Source: Albidovulum sp.
Lineage (GTDB): Bacteria; Pseudomonadota; Alphaproteobacteria; Rhodobacterales; Rhodobacteraceae
Reading direction: 5' to 3'
Assembly: GCA_030837825.1 (NCBI GenBank)
Contig: JAUQYB010000009.1
Location: forward strand, 1 to 26,720
DNA length: 26,720 bases
Shown here in pieces: positions 1-7,797 of this stretch. A model generated the notes under the pieces. That model saw only the letters and a list, made by a program, of their open reading frames with translations. It was not told the DNA's origin and ran no database searches. A program made the position numbers and the translations under genes. How positions within the stretch are numbered: position 1 is the first letter of the stretch; each line of letters starts with the position of its first letter.

Positions 1-2288
1 GCCGCGGCGCCGATCCGGCGCGGCCGGATCATGGCGGCGGGCTTCACCGCGTCGTCGTCAAGGTCGACCCGCTGCTCAGAGACGAGAACCAGGGGTGCTG
101 GGCGTTCGCTGATCTCGGGACGGCGCGTCACCGCCGCGCCCTCGGTCGTCGGGCGGCGCGGTCGGACGGCCTTCGACAGGTCGTCACGGTAGCGCTCGAT
201 GTCCTCGACCGGCGCGTCGCCCTCCTCGGCGGTCACGTCATGCGACTTGAGCTTGCGGTCGGCGACGGTCGCGGCCACGGCGGCCTTGAGGTGGGCGATG
301 GCCGAGAAGCGGCGGCGGCTCTCGACACCCTCGAGCTTGGATTTCGCCTCCTCCATCAGCCGCTCGACCGAAGCCTCGCCGTCGCCGGCGTGATCCTCGA
401 GGATCGCCCGGCCCTCGTGGGCGTCGCGGCGGGCGTCCCGGGCGATCGCCGACAACTCGTCCAGAAGCTCGTCGTCCTCCTCCTGCGGTTCGGTCCCGGC
501 GGCGTCGATCGCCGCGCCGATGCCGGCGAGGATCGCGGCCTCTTCGGTCCCGGCCTCTTCGGTCCCGGCGTCCTGGGCCGCGTCGTCTTCGGCCTCGGCC
601 TCGACGCCCTGCGCTTCATGCGCCGTTTCGGCCAGGTCGTCCTCGAAAGCGGCGCTCTCGTCCTCCGCCTGGTTCAGCGCGGCGAAGATCGCCGCGTGGC
701 TGGCGTCGTCCTCGGCCTCGACCGCGGGCTCGTTCCCGGCGGTTTCGACGGGCATGGTCGCCCGGGCTTCGGCCTCGATGGTTTCGGCGTCGGCCTCGAC
801 GGTTTCGGCCTCGGCTTCGGGGGCAGCGGCGCCGCGGCGGATATTGATGACGCGGGCGCGGGCCCGTTCGAAGAAGCCCGGACGCCGCTCGGCGGGCGCC
901 ACGTCGGCGGCGAAAGACGTATCTTCGCCGTCCTCATCTTCTTCTTCCGCAGCGGTCTCGCCGGCTCCGGCGTCCTCGGCGAGCGCCGCGAAGTCGTCTT
1001 CCCCTTCGGGGTCGAATGCGTCCGCGGGCGCCTCTGCCGCGATCATCTCCGCCTCGGCGGCGGGCTCGGCGACGCGCCAGCCCGACAGGTCGAGCGCGTC
1101 GAGCGTCTCGTCCTCCGTCGCCGCCTCGTCAGCGGTCCCGGCATCGCCCCCGGCGCGGGCCTCCGGCGCCGCGCCCGCCAGCGTGGCAAGCGCAAGCGCC
1201 GCGTAGTCCTCGTCGTCCATCGCCTCGTCGGTCGCAGCCCATTCCGGGGTCCAGTCCTCGGCGGTTTCCGCGGCCGCTTCCCCGGCCCCGGACACGTCTT
1301 CGGTCTCGGACGCTTCTTCGGTCTCGGACGGGGCCTCCACGGCCTCCGGCTCTTCCTCTCCGGCCATGACGAGGGACACGTCGGCGGGGGTTTCGGCGGC
1401 CGGTTCCGCGATCGCGGCGACGGCGATCTCTTCGGCGGCTTCGCCGGCGACTTCCTCCACCACCGCTGCCGGCTCGGCAGGCGCTGCGGCGGCCTCGGCC
1501 GGCCGCACCGCGTGCAGCTCGTCCAGTTCCAGGTCGAAGCCGAAATCGTCGTCGACCGCGGCGATCGCCTCGAGAGGCGCGGCCTCGGGCTCCTCGTCGA
1601 ATCCGGCCGGTCCGGCGGCGAGGGCCTCTTCCTCCTCAAGCGTTGCGCCGGCCTTGGCGGCGGGGGCCGCCGCCGGGGCGGTCTTCGCGGACTGGGCGGC
1701 GGCGATCACCGCGCGGATGCGCGCCAGCTTGGCGGCGACATCGCTGCTGTCATGATCGGCCGCGGGCGCCGCCATTTCGGGCGCCGCCATCCCGGGGGCG
1801 GCGGGTTCGGTGGCGAAGGTCAGGTCCTCGGCAAAGACGGAATCGGGCCGGTCGGCGCTTTCCGTCGCGGCTTCCATAGCGGCGGCGGGTTCGGGTTCGG
1901 CCGCGCGGGCCTCCTCGGGCCGGGCAACCGGCGCAGCGACGGGCCCGGCGACGGCGGCGGTGGCCAGCGCCGCAGCGGAGGTTTCGGTGCGCGGCACCGC
2001 AACCGGCGCGGCAACCTGCGCGGCAGCCGGTCCGTCGGCGGCGCGCAGGACGATTCCCTGCTCGTCGACGCGGGCCTCGACCCGGCGCTGGACCTCGCGC
2101 TCGGCGATGCGGTGAAGCATCTCGGCGTCCGGCGTGGGCGGGGTCGCCCCGAAATAGCGATCCTCGGCGGCGAGGTCGCGGAAATACTCGGCAATCGCCC
2201 TCATGGTGTTGAAGGGATCGTCGAAACCTTCCAGCGTGCACGAGAACGTGCCGTACGAGACCGTCAGGATCTTGCTGGGACCGATCAT
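1..2288 (-). CDS. Large acidic Ala/Glu-rich conserved protein, partial (C-terminus beyond window)
   Basis: I read this frame by reverse-complementing 2288 to 1. It starts at ATG 2286-2288, stays open to the window edge and gives at least 762 residues. The N-terminus (about residues 1-65) starts [20 protein letters not shown], followed by [16 protein letters not shown] and a helical segment near [17 protein letters not shown] recall this as a conserved N-terminus of Rhodobacterales proteins of unknown function. Residues from about 70 to 640 are low-complexity, dominated by Ala, Glu, Asp and Pro, with short islands such as [15 protein letters not shown] near 183-198 and a basic patch, [16 protein letters not shown] more ordered basic segment near 645-682 ([20 protein letters not shown]) precedes a region with RYRDDL and [15 protein letters not shown] see no signal peptide or membrane segment, so it is probably cytoplasmic. 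Function unknown. A weak GAAGG lies about ten bases before the ATG. Confidence 0.82.
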   Translation of the reverse strand, partial: MIGPSKILTVSYGTFSCTLEGFDDPFNTMRAIAEYFRDLAAEDRYFGATPPTPDAEMLHRIAEREVQRRVEARVDEQGIVLRAADGPAAAQVAAPVAVPRTETSAAALATAAVAGPVAAPVARPEEARAAEPEPAAAMEAATESADRPDSVFAEDLTFATEPAAPGMAAPEMAAPAADHDSSDVAAKLARIRAVIAAAQSAKTAPAAAPAAKAGATLEEEEALAAGPAGFDEEPEAAPLEAIAAVDDDFGFDLELDELHAVRPAEAAAAPAEPAAVVEEVAGEAAEEIAVAAIAEPAAETPADVSLVMAGEEEPEAVEAPSETEEASETEDVSGAGEAAAETAEDWTPEWAATDEAMDDEDYAALALATLAGAAPEARAGGDAGTADEAATEDETLDALDLSGWRVAEPAAEAEMIAAEAPADAFDPEGEDDFAALAEDAGAGETAAEEEDEDGEDTSFAADVAPAERRPGFFERARARVINIRRGAAAPEAEAETVEADAETIEAEARATMPVETAGNEPAVEAEDDASHAAIFAALNQAEDESAAFEDDLAETAHEAQGVEAEAEDDAAQDAGTEEAGTEEAAILAGIGAAIDAAGTEPQEEDDELLDELSAIARDARRDAHEGRAILEDHAGDGEASVERLMEEAKSKLEGVESRRRFSAIAHLKAAVAATVADRKLKSHDVTAEEGDAPVEDIERYRDDLSKAVRPRRPTTEGAAVTRRPEISERPAPLVLVSEQRVDLDDDAVKPAAMIRPRRIGAA

Positions 2289-2429
2289 CTATCGCTCGCC
2301 TTCTGCTCATTGCCTGCCGGTTCAGGCTGGACCCGAACTGGCGCGCCAGCGTGGACAAAACCGGGTAAATTGAAGGATTTTTTCTGGCCAATAGTGTGGT
2401 ATTGCGCCTCAATCGTCATCAATTCTGCC
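2289..2429. promoter_or_regulatory. Divergent promoter region between the acidic protein gene and thiN
   Basis: This 141-bp gap separates two divergent genes. It contains one of the few AT-rich patches in the window, around 2361-2430, as expected if both promoters lie here. I could not fix a convincing -35/-10 pair for either direction. There is no TPP riboswitch-like sequence ahead of thiN. Confidence 0.4.
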
Positions 2430-3140
2430 ATGATAGCCGAGATTGTCCAATCTTCCCTGCCAGTCACGCTCCTGGGCGCCGGTGCCGTCCGCACGGCTGC
2501 GCTCGAGGCGGCGCTGAGGCTCGCGCCCCTGCTGGTAGCGGCCGATGGTGGCGCCAATAAGGCGGTCAGGGCGGGGCGCCTTCCCGATCGCGTGATCGGC
2601 GATCTCGATTCGGTGACGGCGGCCAGCCGCGCCGCGATCCCGCCGGAGCGCTTCCTGCGCGTGGCCGAGCAGGAAACGACCGATTTCGAGAAATGCCTGG
2701 TGCGGATCGAGGCGCCGCATATCCTCGCGCTCGGCTTCGCGGGGCCGCGCGCCGACCATACGCTCGCCGCCTGGAACGCGCTCGTCCGCCATCCGGCGCG
2801 GCGCTGCGTGGTCCTGACCGAGAAGGACGTGGCCTTCGCCGCGCCGCGCCGCCTCGCGCTCGACCTCCGGCCGGGCACGCGGGTGTCGCTGTTTCCGATG
2901 GCGCGGATCGCGGGCGAGGCCAGCGGCCTGCGCTGGCCGATCGGCGGGCTCGACTTCCGCCCCGATGGCCGGATCGGCACCTCGAACCTTGCCGAAGGCC
3001 CGGTCGAGATGGGCTTCACGGCGCCGGGGATGCTGGTGATCCTGCCGCGCGCGGCCCTCGCCCGGGCTCTCGCCGGGCTCAGGCAGGCAACGGCATGGCC
3101 AGCCGCCGGGCCCGGTCGCTCACCCGCTCGCGGTGGATGA
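2430..3140 (+). CDS. thiN: Thiamine diphosphokinase
   Basis: Transfers diphosphate from ATP to thiamine, giving thiamine diphosphate and AMP; cytosolic. The 236-residue product shows the family landmarks in order: ADGGAN at 38-43, GDLDS at 57-61 (the acidic metal/ATP site), TTDFEKCL at 83-90, and GPRADH followed by a helix. The C-terminal beta domain carries RIGTSN and LVILPR. ATG 2430 gives the short hydrophobic start typical of the family. No clear Shine-Dalgarno precedes it, so a leaderless message or another start is possible. The same frame is open upstream on the strand opposite the acidic protein gene, but that part is antisense and not coding. The last 62 bp overlap the 3' end of the convergent permease gene. 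The tail after about residue 218 is longer than usual and low in complexity. Confidence 0.87.
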   Translation: MIAEIVQSSLPVTLLGAGAVRTAALEAALRLAPLLVAADGGANKAVRAGRLPDRVIGDLDSVTAASRAAIPPERFLRVAEQETTDFEKCLVRIEAPHILALGFAGPRADHTLAAWNALVRHPARRCVVLTEKDVAFAAPRRLALDLRPGTRVSLFPMARIAGEASGLRWPIGGLDFRPDGRIGTSNLAEGPVEMGFTAPGMLVILPRAALARALAGLRQATAWPAAGPGRSPARGG

Positions 3141-4002
3141 TGTAGAGCCCCGAGGCGACGATGATCGCGATTCCGGTCAGCGTCAGCGCGTTCGGGAAGT
3201 TGCCGAAGACCAGATAGCCGAACAGCGTGGCGGTGACGATCTCCAGATAGTGGAGCGGCGCCAGCGTCGCGGAGGGGGCGAATTTCAGCGCATAGGTGAT
3301 CGCCATGTGGCTGACCGCCGAGGCGAGGCCGACGCAGAAGACCCAGAGCCAGAAGATGCCCTGCGGCAGGACGAAGGTGGTCGAGGGTTCCCCCGCCAGC
3401 GTGCCGAGCGCCAGGAGCGGCAGGCAGATCAGCGCCGAGAGGAGCGCGGTGTGGAACTGCATCGGCACCGGATGGACGCGGCGCGAGAGCGATCGCGTCA
3501 CGATCACGTAGAAGGCGAAGCTGACCGCGGTGCCGAGCGGGAAGAGCGCCACCGGCCCGAAGGCCGCGAACGAGGGCTGGATCACGAAGAGCGAGCCGAT
3601 GAAGCCCACGGCGCAGGCGGCCAGCCGCCGCGGCCCGACCGCCTCGCCGAAGGCGAACCGGCCGATGAGGAGGATCACGAAGGGCTCCACGAAGACGATG
3701 GCGAGCGCATCGGCGATCGGCATGACGCGGACGGCGGCGACGAAGCAGTAGGTCGAGAGGGCGAGGAGGAGGGCGCGCAGCGTGACCAGCGCCAGCGCCC
3801 GCCGGTCGAGCGCGAAGGGAAGGCGCAGCGCCAGGACGAAGGGCAGCATCAGCGCCGCCTGCACGATGCCGCGGCCAAGCACGATCACGCCCACGGGCAC
3901 GCCCTGCGTGGCGAGTTTCGAGGCGACGTCGATCAGCGGCGCCACGATGCAGAAGGCGATCATCAGCGCCACGCCGGGCAGGATGCGGTCGGACTGGGTC
4001 AT
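3079..4002 (-). CDS. EamA/DMT-superfamily permease
   Basis: A 307-residue integral membrane protein with about ten hydrophobic helices and the two-fold EamA repeat typical of drug/metabolite transporters. The N-terminal half begins MTQSDRILPGVALMIAFCIV and the halves are joined near residue 145. Features include FVEPFVILLIGRFAFGEAVG near the end of the first repeat and LHYLEIVTATLFGYLVFGNF in the second, each the usual EP/E-containing helix followed by a G-rich turn. The substrate cannot be told from sequence; relatives export amino acids, nucleotides or other metabolites. The start at 4002 fits the first membrane helix. The gene stands alone on its strand and overlaps the end of thiN by 62 bp. 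Confidence 0.85.
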   Translation of the reverse strand: MTQSDRILPGVALMIAFCIVAPLIDVASKLATQGVPVGVIVLGRGIVQAALMLPFVLALRLPFALDRRALALVTLRALLLALSTYCFVAAVRVMPIADALAIVFVEPFVILLIGRFAFGEAVGPRRLAACAVGFIGSLFVIQPSFAAFGPVALFPLGTAVSFAFYVIVTRSLSRRVHPVPMQFHTALLSALICLPLLALGTLAGEPSTTFVLPQGIFWLWVFCVGLASAVSHMAITYALKFAPSATLAPLHYLEIVTATLFGYLVFGNFPNALTLTGIAIIVASGLYIIHRERVSDRARRLAMPLPA

Positions 4003-4237
4003 GGGCCAGCGCTAGCCGGGCGCGGCGGCGGCGTCCAGCGCCAAAACGACCGCCGGCGCCGGTTTCCGGCGATGGCGCGGCGCCTTCTCTCGCCCGGCCG
4101 CGCGCCGCCGGAGGGTCGGGGAGCCTCTGGCGGGGAGCCTTGCGCCAGGGCGGACGGGAGGGGCGTCGGTGGGGGTCGGCAGGATCATCCCGAACGCGAT
4201 GCCCCCGGGGGGTCTTCGGGTTCGCGTGGGCCTGCTT

Positions 4238-4291
4238 CTTCTTCGTTGCGAAAATACCCCAGAGGGGTCCGGGGAGGCAGCGCCTCCCCGG
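4238..4291. repeat. Dispersed box plus GC hairpin, copy 1 (terminator-like)
   Basis: A 23-nt box at 4238-4260 (CTTCTTCGTTGC, two variable bases, then AAATACCCC) is followed eight bases later by a perfect hairpin. Its arms are CCGGGGAGGC at 4269-4278 and GCCTCCCCGG at 4282-4291, with a 3-nt loop. The same arrangement occurs at 19408-19455. It lies in the gap past the 3' end of sdaA and may act as a terminator in either direction, although there is no T run. Confidence 0.6.
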
Positions 4292-4326
4292 CGGGTCGCC
4301 GCCGGAGGTGGCGAAACCGCCCCTGA

Positions 4327-4372
4327 ACTCGCCCCCGGACCCGTCCCCGCACTCGCCCCCGGACCCGTCCCC
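4327..4372. repeat. 24-bp tandem duplication beside the sdaA stop codon
   Basis: The unit starting ACTCGCCCCCGGACCC at 4327-4350 is repeated at 4351-4372 (22 of 24 bases present). It lies immediately past the sdaA stop codon. No function is suggested. Confidence 0.7.
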
Positions 4373-4377
4373 GGGGC

Positions 4378-5754
4378 TCAGCAGTTCGGCACGTTGACGG
4401 CGAGGCCGCCGAGCGAGGTTTCCTTGTATTTCTCGTGCATGTCATGCCCGGTCTGCCGCATCGTCTCGATGCAGGCGTCGAGCGGGACGAAATGCTGGCC
4501 GTCGCCCCTGAGCGCGAGCGAGGCGGCCGAGACGGCCTTGATCGCGCCGAGCGCGTTCCTTTCGATGCAGGGCACCTGGACGAGGCCCTTCACCGGGTCG
4601 CAGGTCATCCCGAGGTGGTGTTCGAGCGCGATCTCGGCGGCGTGCTCGACCTGCTCGGGGGTGCCGCCGAGGCCGGCGCAGAGCCCGGCCGCGGCCCTCG
4701 CCGCGGCGCTGCCCATCTCGGCCTGGCAGCCGCCCTCGGCGCCCGAGATCGAGGCGTTGTGCTTGCACAGGCCGCCGATCGCCGAGGCGGTCAGCAGGAA
4801 TTCCCCGATCCGCGTTGGCGAGGCGCCCGGCACGTGGTCGAGCCAGTAGCGCAGCACCGCCGGCAGGACGCCCGCCGCGCCGTTGGTCGGCGCGGTGACG
4901 ACCTGGCCGCCCACCGCGTTCTCCTCGTTCACGGCGAGCGCGTAGAGGCTGATCCAGTCGTTGATCGTGTGCGGGGGGACGAGGTTCAGGCCGCGTTCGG
5001 CCAGAAGCGCCTCGTGGATCGCCCTGGCGCGGCGGCGCACCTTCAGCCCGCCCGGCAGGATGCCCTCGCCCTTCAGCCCGCGCTCGATGCAGTCGTTCAT
5101 CACCTGCCAGAGCCGGGCGATGCCGGCATCGACCGCCGCCGGGCTGCGAAAGTGAAGCTCGTTGGCGCGCTTCATCGCGGCGATCGACCTGCCGGAGGCG
5201 GCGGCCATTTCCAGCATCTCGGCCGCGGTCTCGAACGGATAGGGGACGCCCGAGGGGGCCGCAGCCTTCTTGTCAGCCCCGGCGAGTTCGGCGGCGGTCA
5301 CGACGAAGCCGCCGCCGATGGAATAGTAGGTCTCCTGCAGGATCACGTCGCCCTGGGCATCGGTCGCCATCAGGATCATGCCGTTGGAATGGCCGGGCAA
5401 CCGCTCGCGGTAGTCGAACACCAGGTCGCTTTCGGGGCGGAAGGCGAGCGTCGGCAGGCCGGGGGGCGTGACGGTGCCGGTCCCGGCGATGGCGGCCAGC
5501 GTGGCCTCGGCCTTGTCGTGGTCGTAGCTGTCGGGCAGGAAGCCCGCGAGGCCGAGGATGGTGGCGCGGTCGGTCGCGTGGCCCTTGCCGGTGAAGGCGA
5601 GCGAGCCGTGCAGCGAGGCGCGCAGCCCCTTCGGGTGGAAGGGCGAGGCGCGCAAGCTGTCGAGGAAGCGCGCCCCCGCCACCATCGGCCCCATCGTGTG
5701 CGAGGACGACGGGCCGACACCCACCTTGAACATGTCGAAGACGGAGAGGAACAT
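4378..5754 (-). CDS. sdaA: L-serine ammonia-lyase (L-serine dehydratase), [4Fe-4S] single-chain type
   Basis: Converts L-serine to pyruvate and ammonia using an oxygen-sensitive [4Fe-4S] cluster. The product is 458 residues. The N-terminal beta domain has [20 protein letters not shown]; the C-terminal catalytic alpha domain has [14 protein letters not shown] and [15 protein letters not shown]. The three cluster cysteines count to C343, C385 and C396, the positions known for the Legionella enzyme. The chain ends in Cys458, which in that enzyme reaches into the active site and occupies the fourth iron until substrate displaces it. I chose ATG 5754, with AAGGA just upstream, because the open frame back to 5838 adds a low-complexity stretch not seen in the family. 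It lies 10 bp after a GST-fold gene on the same strand, so the two probably form an operon. Confidence 0.95.
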   Translation of the reverse strand: MFLSVFDMFKVGVGPSSSHTMGPMVAGARFLDSLRASPFHPKGLRASLHGSLAFTGKGHATDRATILGLAGFLPDSYDHDKAEATLAAIAGTGTVTPPGLPTLAFRPESDLVFDYRERLPGHSNGMILMATDAQGDVILQETYYSIGGGFVVTAAELAGADKKAAAPSGVPYPFETAAEMLEMAAASGRSIAAMKRANELHFRSPAAVDAGIARLWQVMNDCIERGLKGEGILPGGLKVRRRARAIHEALLAERGLNLVPPHTINDWISLYALAVNEENAVGGQVVTAPTNGAAGVLPAVLRYWLDHVPGASPTRIGEFLLTASAIGGLCKHNASISGAEGGCQAEMGSAAARAAAGLCAGLGGTPEQVEHAAEIALEHHLGMTCDPVKGLVQVPCIERNALGAIKAVSAASLALRGDGQHFVPLDACIETMRQTGHDMHEKYKETSLGGLAVNVPNC

Positions 5755-5764
5755 GGGTTTCCTT

Positions 5765-6457
5765 TCAGGTCGCGCTGCCCTCGGGCGGGTTTGCGTGGGA
5801 GGGTCTGGTGAAGATGGTGTCGCCGAGCCCCTCGGCAAGGGCCGCCCGCCGGGCGGCGGGGCGCGCCTCCATCGCCGCGGCGACGGCCCGGAGCGCCGGA
5901 TGCGCGGCGATGTCGAACCAGCCGGCGGTGTCCTCGGGGTAGAGCGCGAGCCAGCGCAGCAGCGCCGAGAGGTAGAAGGTCAGGACCGAGGGCTGATCGG
6001 GCCGGCACCAGCCGGGCCGGGCGGCGGCCATGTCGTCGAGAAGCCCGAGGTGGCGGTTAATGCGGTCGCGGGTTCTGGCGGAGAAGGCGGCGACGGTCGC
6101 CTCCGTCCCGGCGTAGCGGTCGGGGTAGAACAGCATCCGGGTTTCGGCATGGAGCGTGTTCGAGGTGAAGAACAGCCACTTGAGGAAATCGCCGCGGGCG
6201 GGATCTCCGGGCAGCGGCGCCAGCGCGCCGTGGCGTTCGGCGAGCCAGAGAAGGATTGCGCCGGTCTCGAAGACCGTGCCCTCCGGCGTCTCCAACGCCG
6301 GGATCAGCCCGGCGGGGTTGAGCCGCCGGTAGGCCGCGCCGTCCTGCGCCCGGGCGCGCCGATCGACGAGCGCGGTGCGGTAGGGCGCGCCCATCTCCTC
6401 GAGCGCGAGGCGCACGATCAGCGAGGCGTTGTCGGGGGCGTAGTGCAGGACATACAT
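5765..6457 (-). CDS. Glutathione S-transferase family protein
   Basis: A 230-residue cytosolic protein with the GST fold. The N-terminal thioredoxin-like half begins MYVLHYAPDNASLIVRLALE and carries the cis-proline region LNPAGLIPALET followed by the glutathione-binding ETGAILLWLAE (E-[ST]-like turn; here E-T-G). The helical C-terminal half has ARTRDRINRHLGLLDD and SVLTFYLSALLRW. The substrate is unknown; bacterial members take part in detoxification, ring cleavage or redox work. AAGGA lies about nine bases before the start. It is the first gene of a two-gene unit with sdaA. A TAAGAT at the complement of 6478-6483 may be its -10 element. Confidence 0.88.
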   Translation of the reverse strand: MYVLHYAPDNASLIVRLALEEMGAPYRTALVDRRARAQDGAAYRRLNPAGLIPALETPEGTVFETGAILLWLAERHGALAPLPGDPARGDFLKWLFFTSNTLHAETRMLFYPDRYAGTEATVAAFSARTRDRINRHLGLLDDMAAARPGWCRPDQPSVLTFYLSALLRWLALYPEDTAGWFDIAAHPALRAVAAAMEARPAARRAALAEGLGDTIFTRPSHANPPEGSAT

Positions 6458-6952
6458 GGCGCGCGCTTCCTTGGTCGCATCTTATCGGCCCGGCGCGGGC
6501 ACGCCGCCGGGCGGAAAACGACGCATCCCGGCGGAAAGCGCGCAACCGGCAGGAAGACCCCCGGCCTGCGCCGGGTGGCAGGGGCGGAGGAGCGGGGCCG
6601 CCCGACCGGCGCGAGCCCCCGCCGTTCGGCGCAGGATGTCATGCCGGCGCAAGCGGCATCGGCCGGGCCGGGGTTTGCGCGGGCAGGGGTGCGACAGGTT
6701 TTCGCGGGGGAGGGGGCGCGACCTGCACCCGGGTCCGGCTGCGCGGCAGGTCCCGCTTTTGCGCGGCAGGACGGCGCGGCCGGGCGGCAGGAGCCGGACA
6801 GGCGGCCGGGCGGGGGCAGGCGGGCGGACGGTGGGTCGGCCCCGGGCGGAGGGCTCGCGCGGCTCGGGCGGCGCGCAGGCGGCCGGCGATTCCCGCTCGC
6901 CCCCGGACCATATCCTGCGTATAACCGGGCCAGGACCGCAACGGAGTGAGTC
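6458..6952. other. Divergent non-coding region between the GST gene and rpiA
   Basis: A 495-bp GC-rich gap between divergent genes. Open frames here are low-complexity Arg/Gly/Pro shadows. The region holds degenerate inverted repeats, for example ATGCCG at 6641-6646 with CGGCAT at 6654-6659, resembling the REP-like hairpins at 14.9-15.7 kb. A candidate rpiA -10 element (TATAAC) is at 6920-6925; no convincing -35 lies at the usual distance. Confidence 0.55.
6920..6925 (+). promoter_or_regulatory. Candidate -10 element for rpiA
   Basis: TATAAC matches the sigma-70 -10 consensus at five of six positions. It lies 27 bp before the rpiA start codon in otherwise very GC-rich sequence. No good -35 hexamer is present 16-18 bp upstream, so the call rests on the -10 alone. 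Confidence 0.4.
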
Positions 6953-7741
6953 ATGGCCGCCGACCTGTCCCCTGTCGAGAAGGCGAAGTTCGTCGCCGCC
7001 AAGAAGGCCGTGGAACTCGTCGAGGGCGGCATGCGGGTGGGGCTCGGCACCGGGTCCACCTCGGCCTGGATGGTGCGCGTGCTCGGCGAGCGGGTGCGCG
7101 AGGAGGGGCTGAAGATCGTCGGCGTTCCGACCTCCAGCCGCACCGCGGCGCTGGCGCGGGCCGAGGGGATCGAGGTGGTGACGCTGGACGAGGCGCGCTG
7201 GCTCGACCTGACGATCGACGGCACCGACGAGTTCGACGGCGAACTGAACCTGATCAAGGGCGGCGGCGGGGCGCTCTTGCAGGAGAAGATCGTCGCCACC
7301 GCGTCGGACCGGATGGTGGTGATCGCCGATGCGGGCAAGGAGGTCACCCGGCTCGGCGCCTTCCCGCTGCCGATCGAGGTCATCGGCTTCGGCTGGCAGA
7401 CGACCAAGGCGCTGGTCGAGGAGATGCTTGGCGCGCTCGACGTGCTCGGCCGCGAGGTGACGCTGAGGATGGACGGCGACCGGCCCTACACGACCGACGA
7501 GGGCAACCGCATCCTCGATCTGCATCTGGGGCGGATCGGCAACGCGCGCCAGCTCGCGCTCGCGCTCAACCAGGTGCCGGGCGTGGTTGAAAACGGGCTC
7601 TTCGTGGATATCTGTGACCGGGTCGTGATCGGCTATGGCGACGGAAGGGTCGAGATGCGCGACATCGCCTCGGGCGCGGTCGAACACGGACGGCTCGACC
7701 TCGCGGAAGCGAAGAACGTGTTCTCCGACCTCGGGCGCTGA
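6953..7741 (+). CDS. rpiA: Ribose-5-phosphate isomerase A
   Basis: Interconverts ribose 5-phosphate and ribulose 5-phosphate in the non-oxidative pentose phosphate pathway (and the Calvin cycle where present); cytosolic. The 262-residue product shows the substrate phosphate loop GLGTGST at 30-36, DGTDEFD at 89-95 and KGGGGALLQEK at 102-112. By alignment in my head with the E. coli enzyme, D89, D92, K102 and E111 correspond to its D81, D84, K94 and catalytic E103. The C-terminal dimer region includes GVVENGLF. A GGAG lies seven bases before the ATG. It is followed by gor 56 bp downstream on the same strand, a pairing I recall as common in Rhodobacterales, and is probably cotranscribed with it. 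Confidence 0.96.
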   Translation: MAADLSPVEKAKFVAAKKAVELVEGGMRVGLGTGSTSAWMVRVLGERVREEGLKIVGVPTSSRTAALARAEGIEVVTLDEARWLDLTIDGTDEFDGELNLIKGGGGALLQEKIVATASDRMVVIADAGKEVTRLGAFPLPIEVIGFGWQTTKALVEEMLGALDVLGREVTLRMDGDRPYTTDEGNRILDLHLGRIGNARQLALALNQVPGVVENGLFVDICDRVVIGYGDGRVEMRDIASGAVEHGRLDLAEAKNVFSDLGR

Positions 7742-7797
7742 GCCGGCGGGTTGACGGCGGGTTGACGGCGGGCAGGACGGCGGGCGGGGACGGGCAC

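Larger units (their letters stand above)
4003..4377. other. Non-coding gap between the permease gene and sdaA
   Basis: This 375-bp gap lies between two minus-strand genes. I see no credible gene in it. It contains a 23-nt box plus hairpin (4238-4291) and a 24-bp tandem duplication (4327-4372), both listed separately. The promoter of the permease gene should lie in 4003-4230, but I could not identify it. Confidence 0.6.

Noticed and set aside
240..2429. Plus-strand frame open for more than 2 kb and running in frame into thiN, apparently a 966-residue fusion
   Set aside because: The upstream part is codon-aligned antisense of the acidic protein gene, gives Gly/Arg-rich low-complexity sequence and has no domain. 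The fusion is an effect of high GC content.
2289..2429. Possible TPP riboswitch before thiN
   Set aside because: No CTGAGA or ACCTGA-type conserved elements and too little room for the aptamer.
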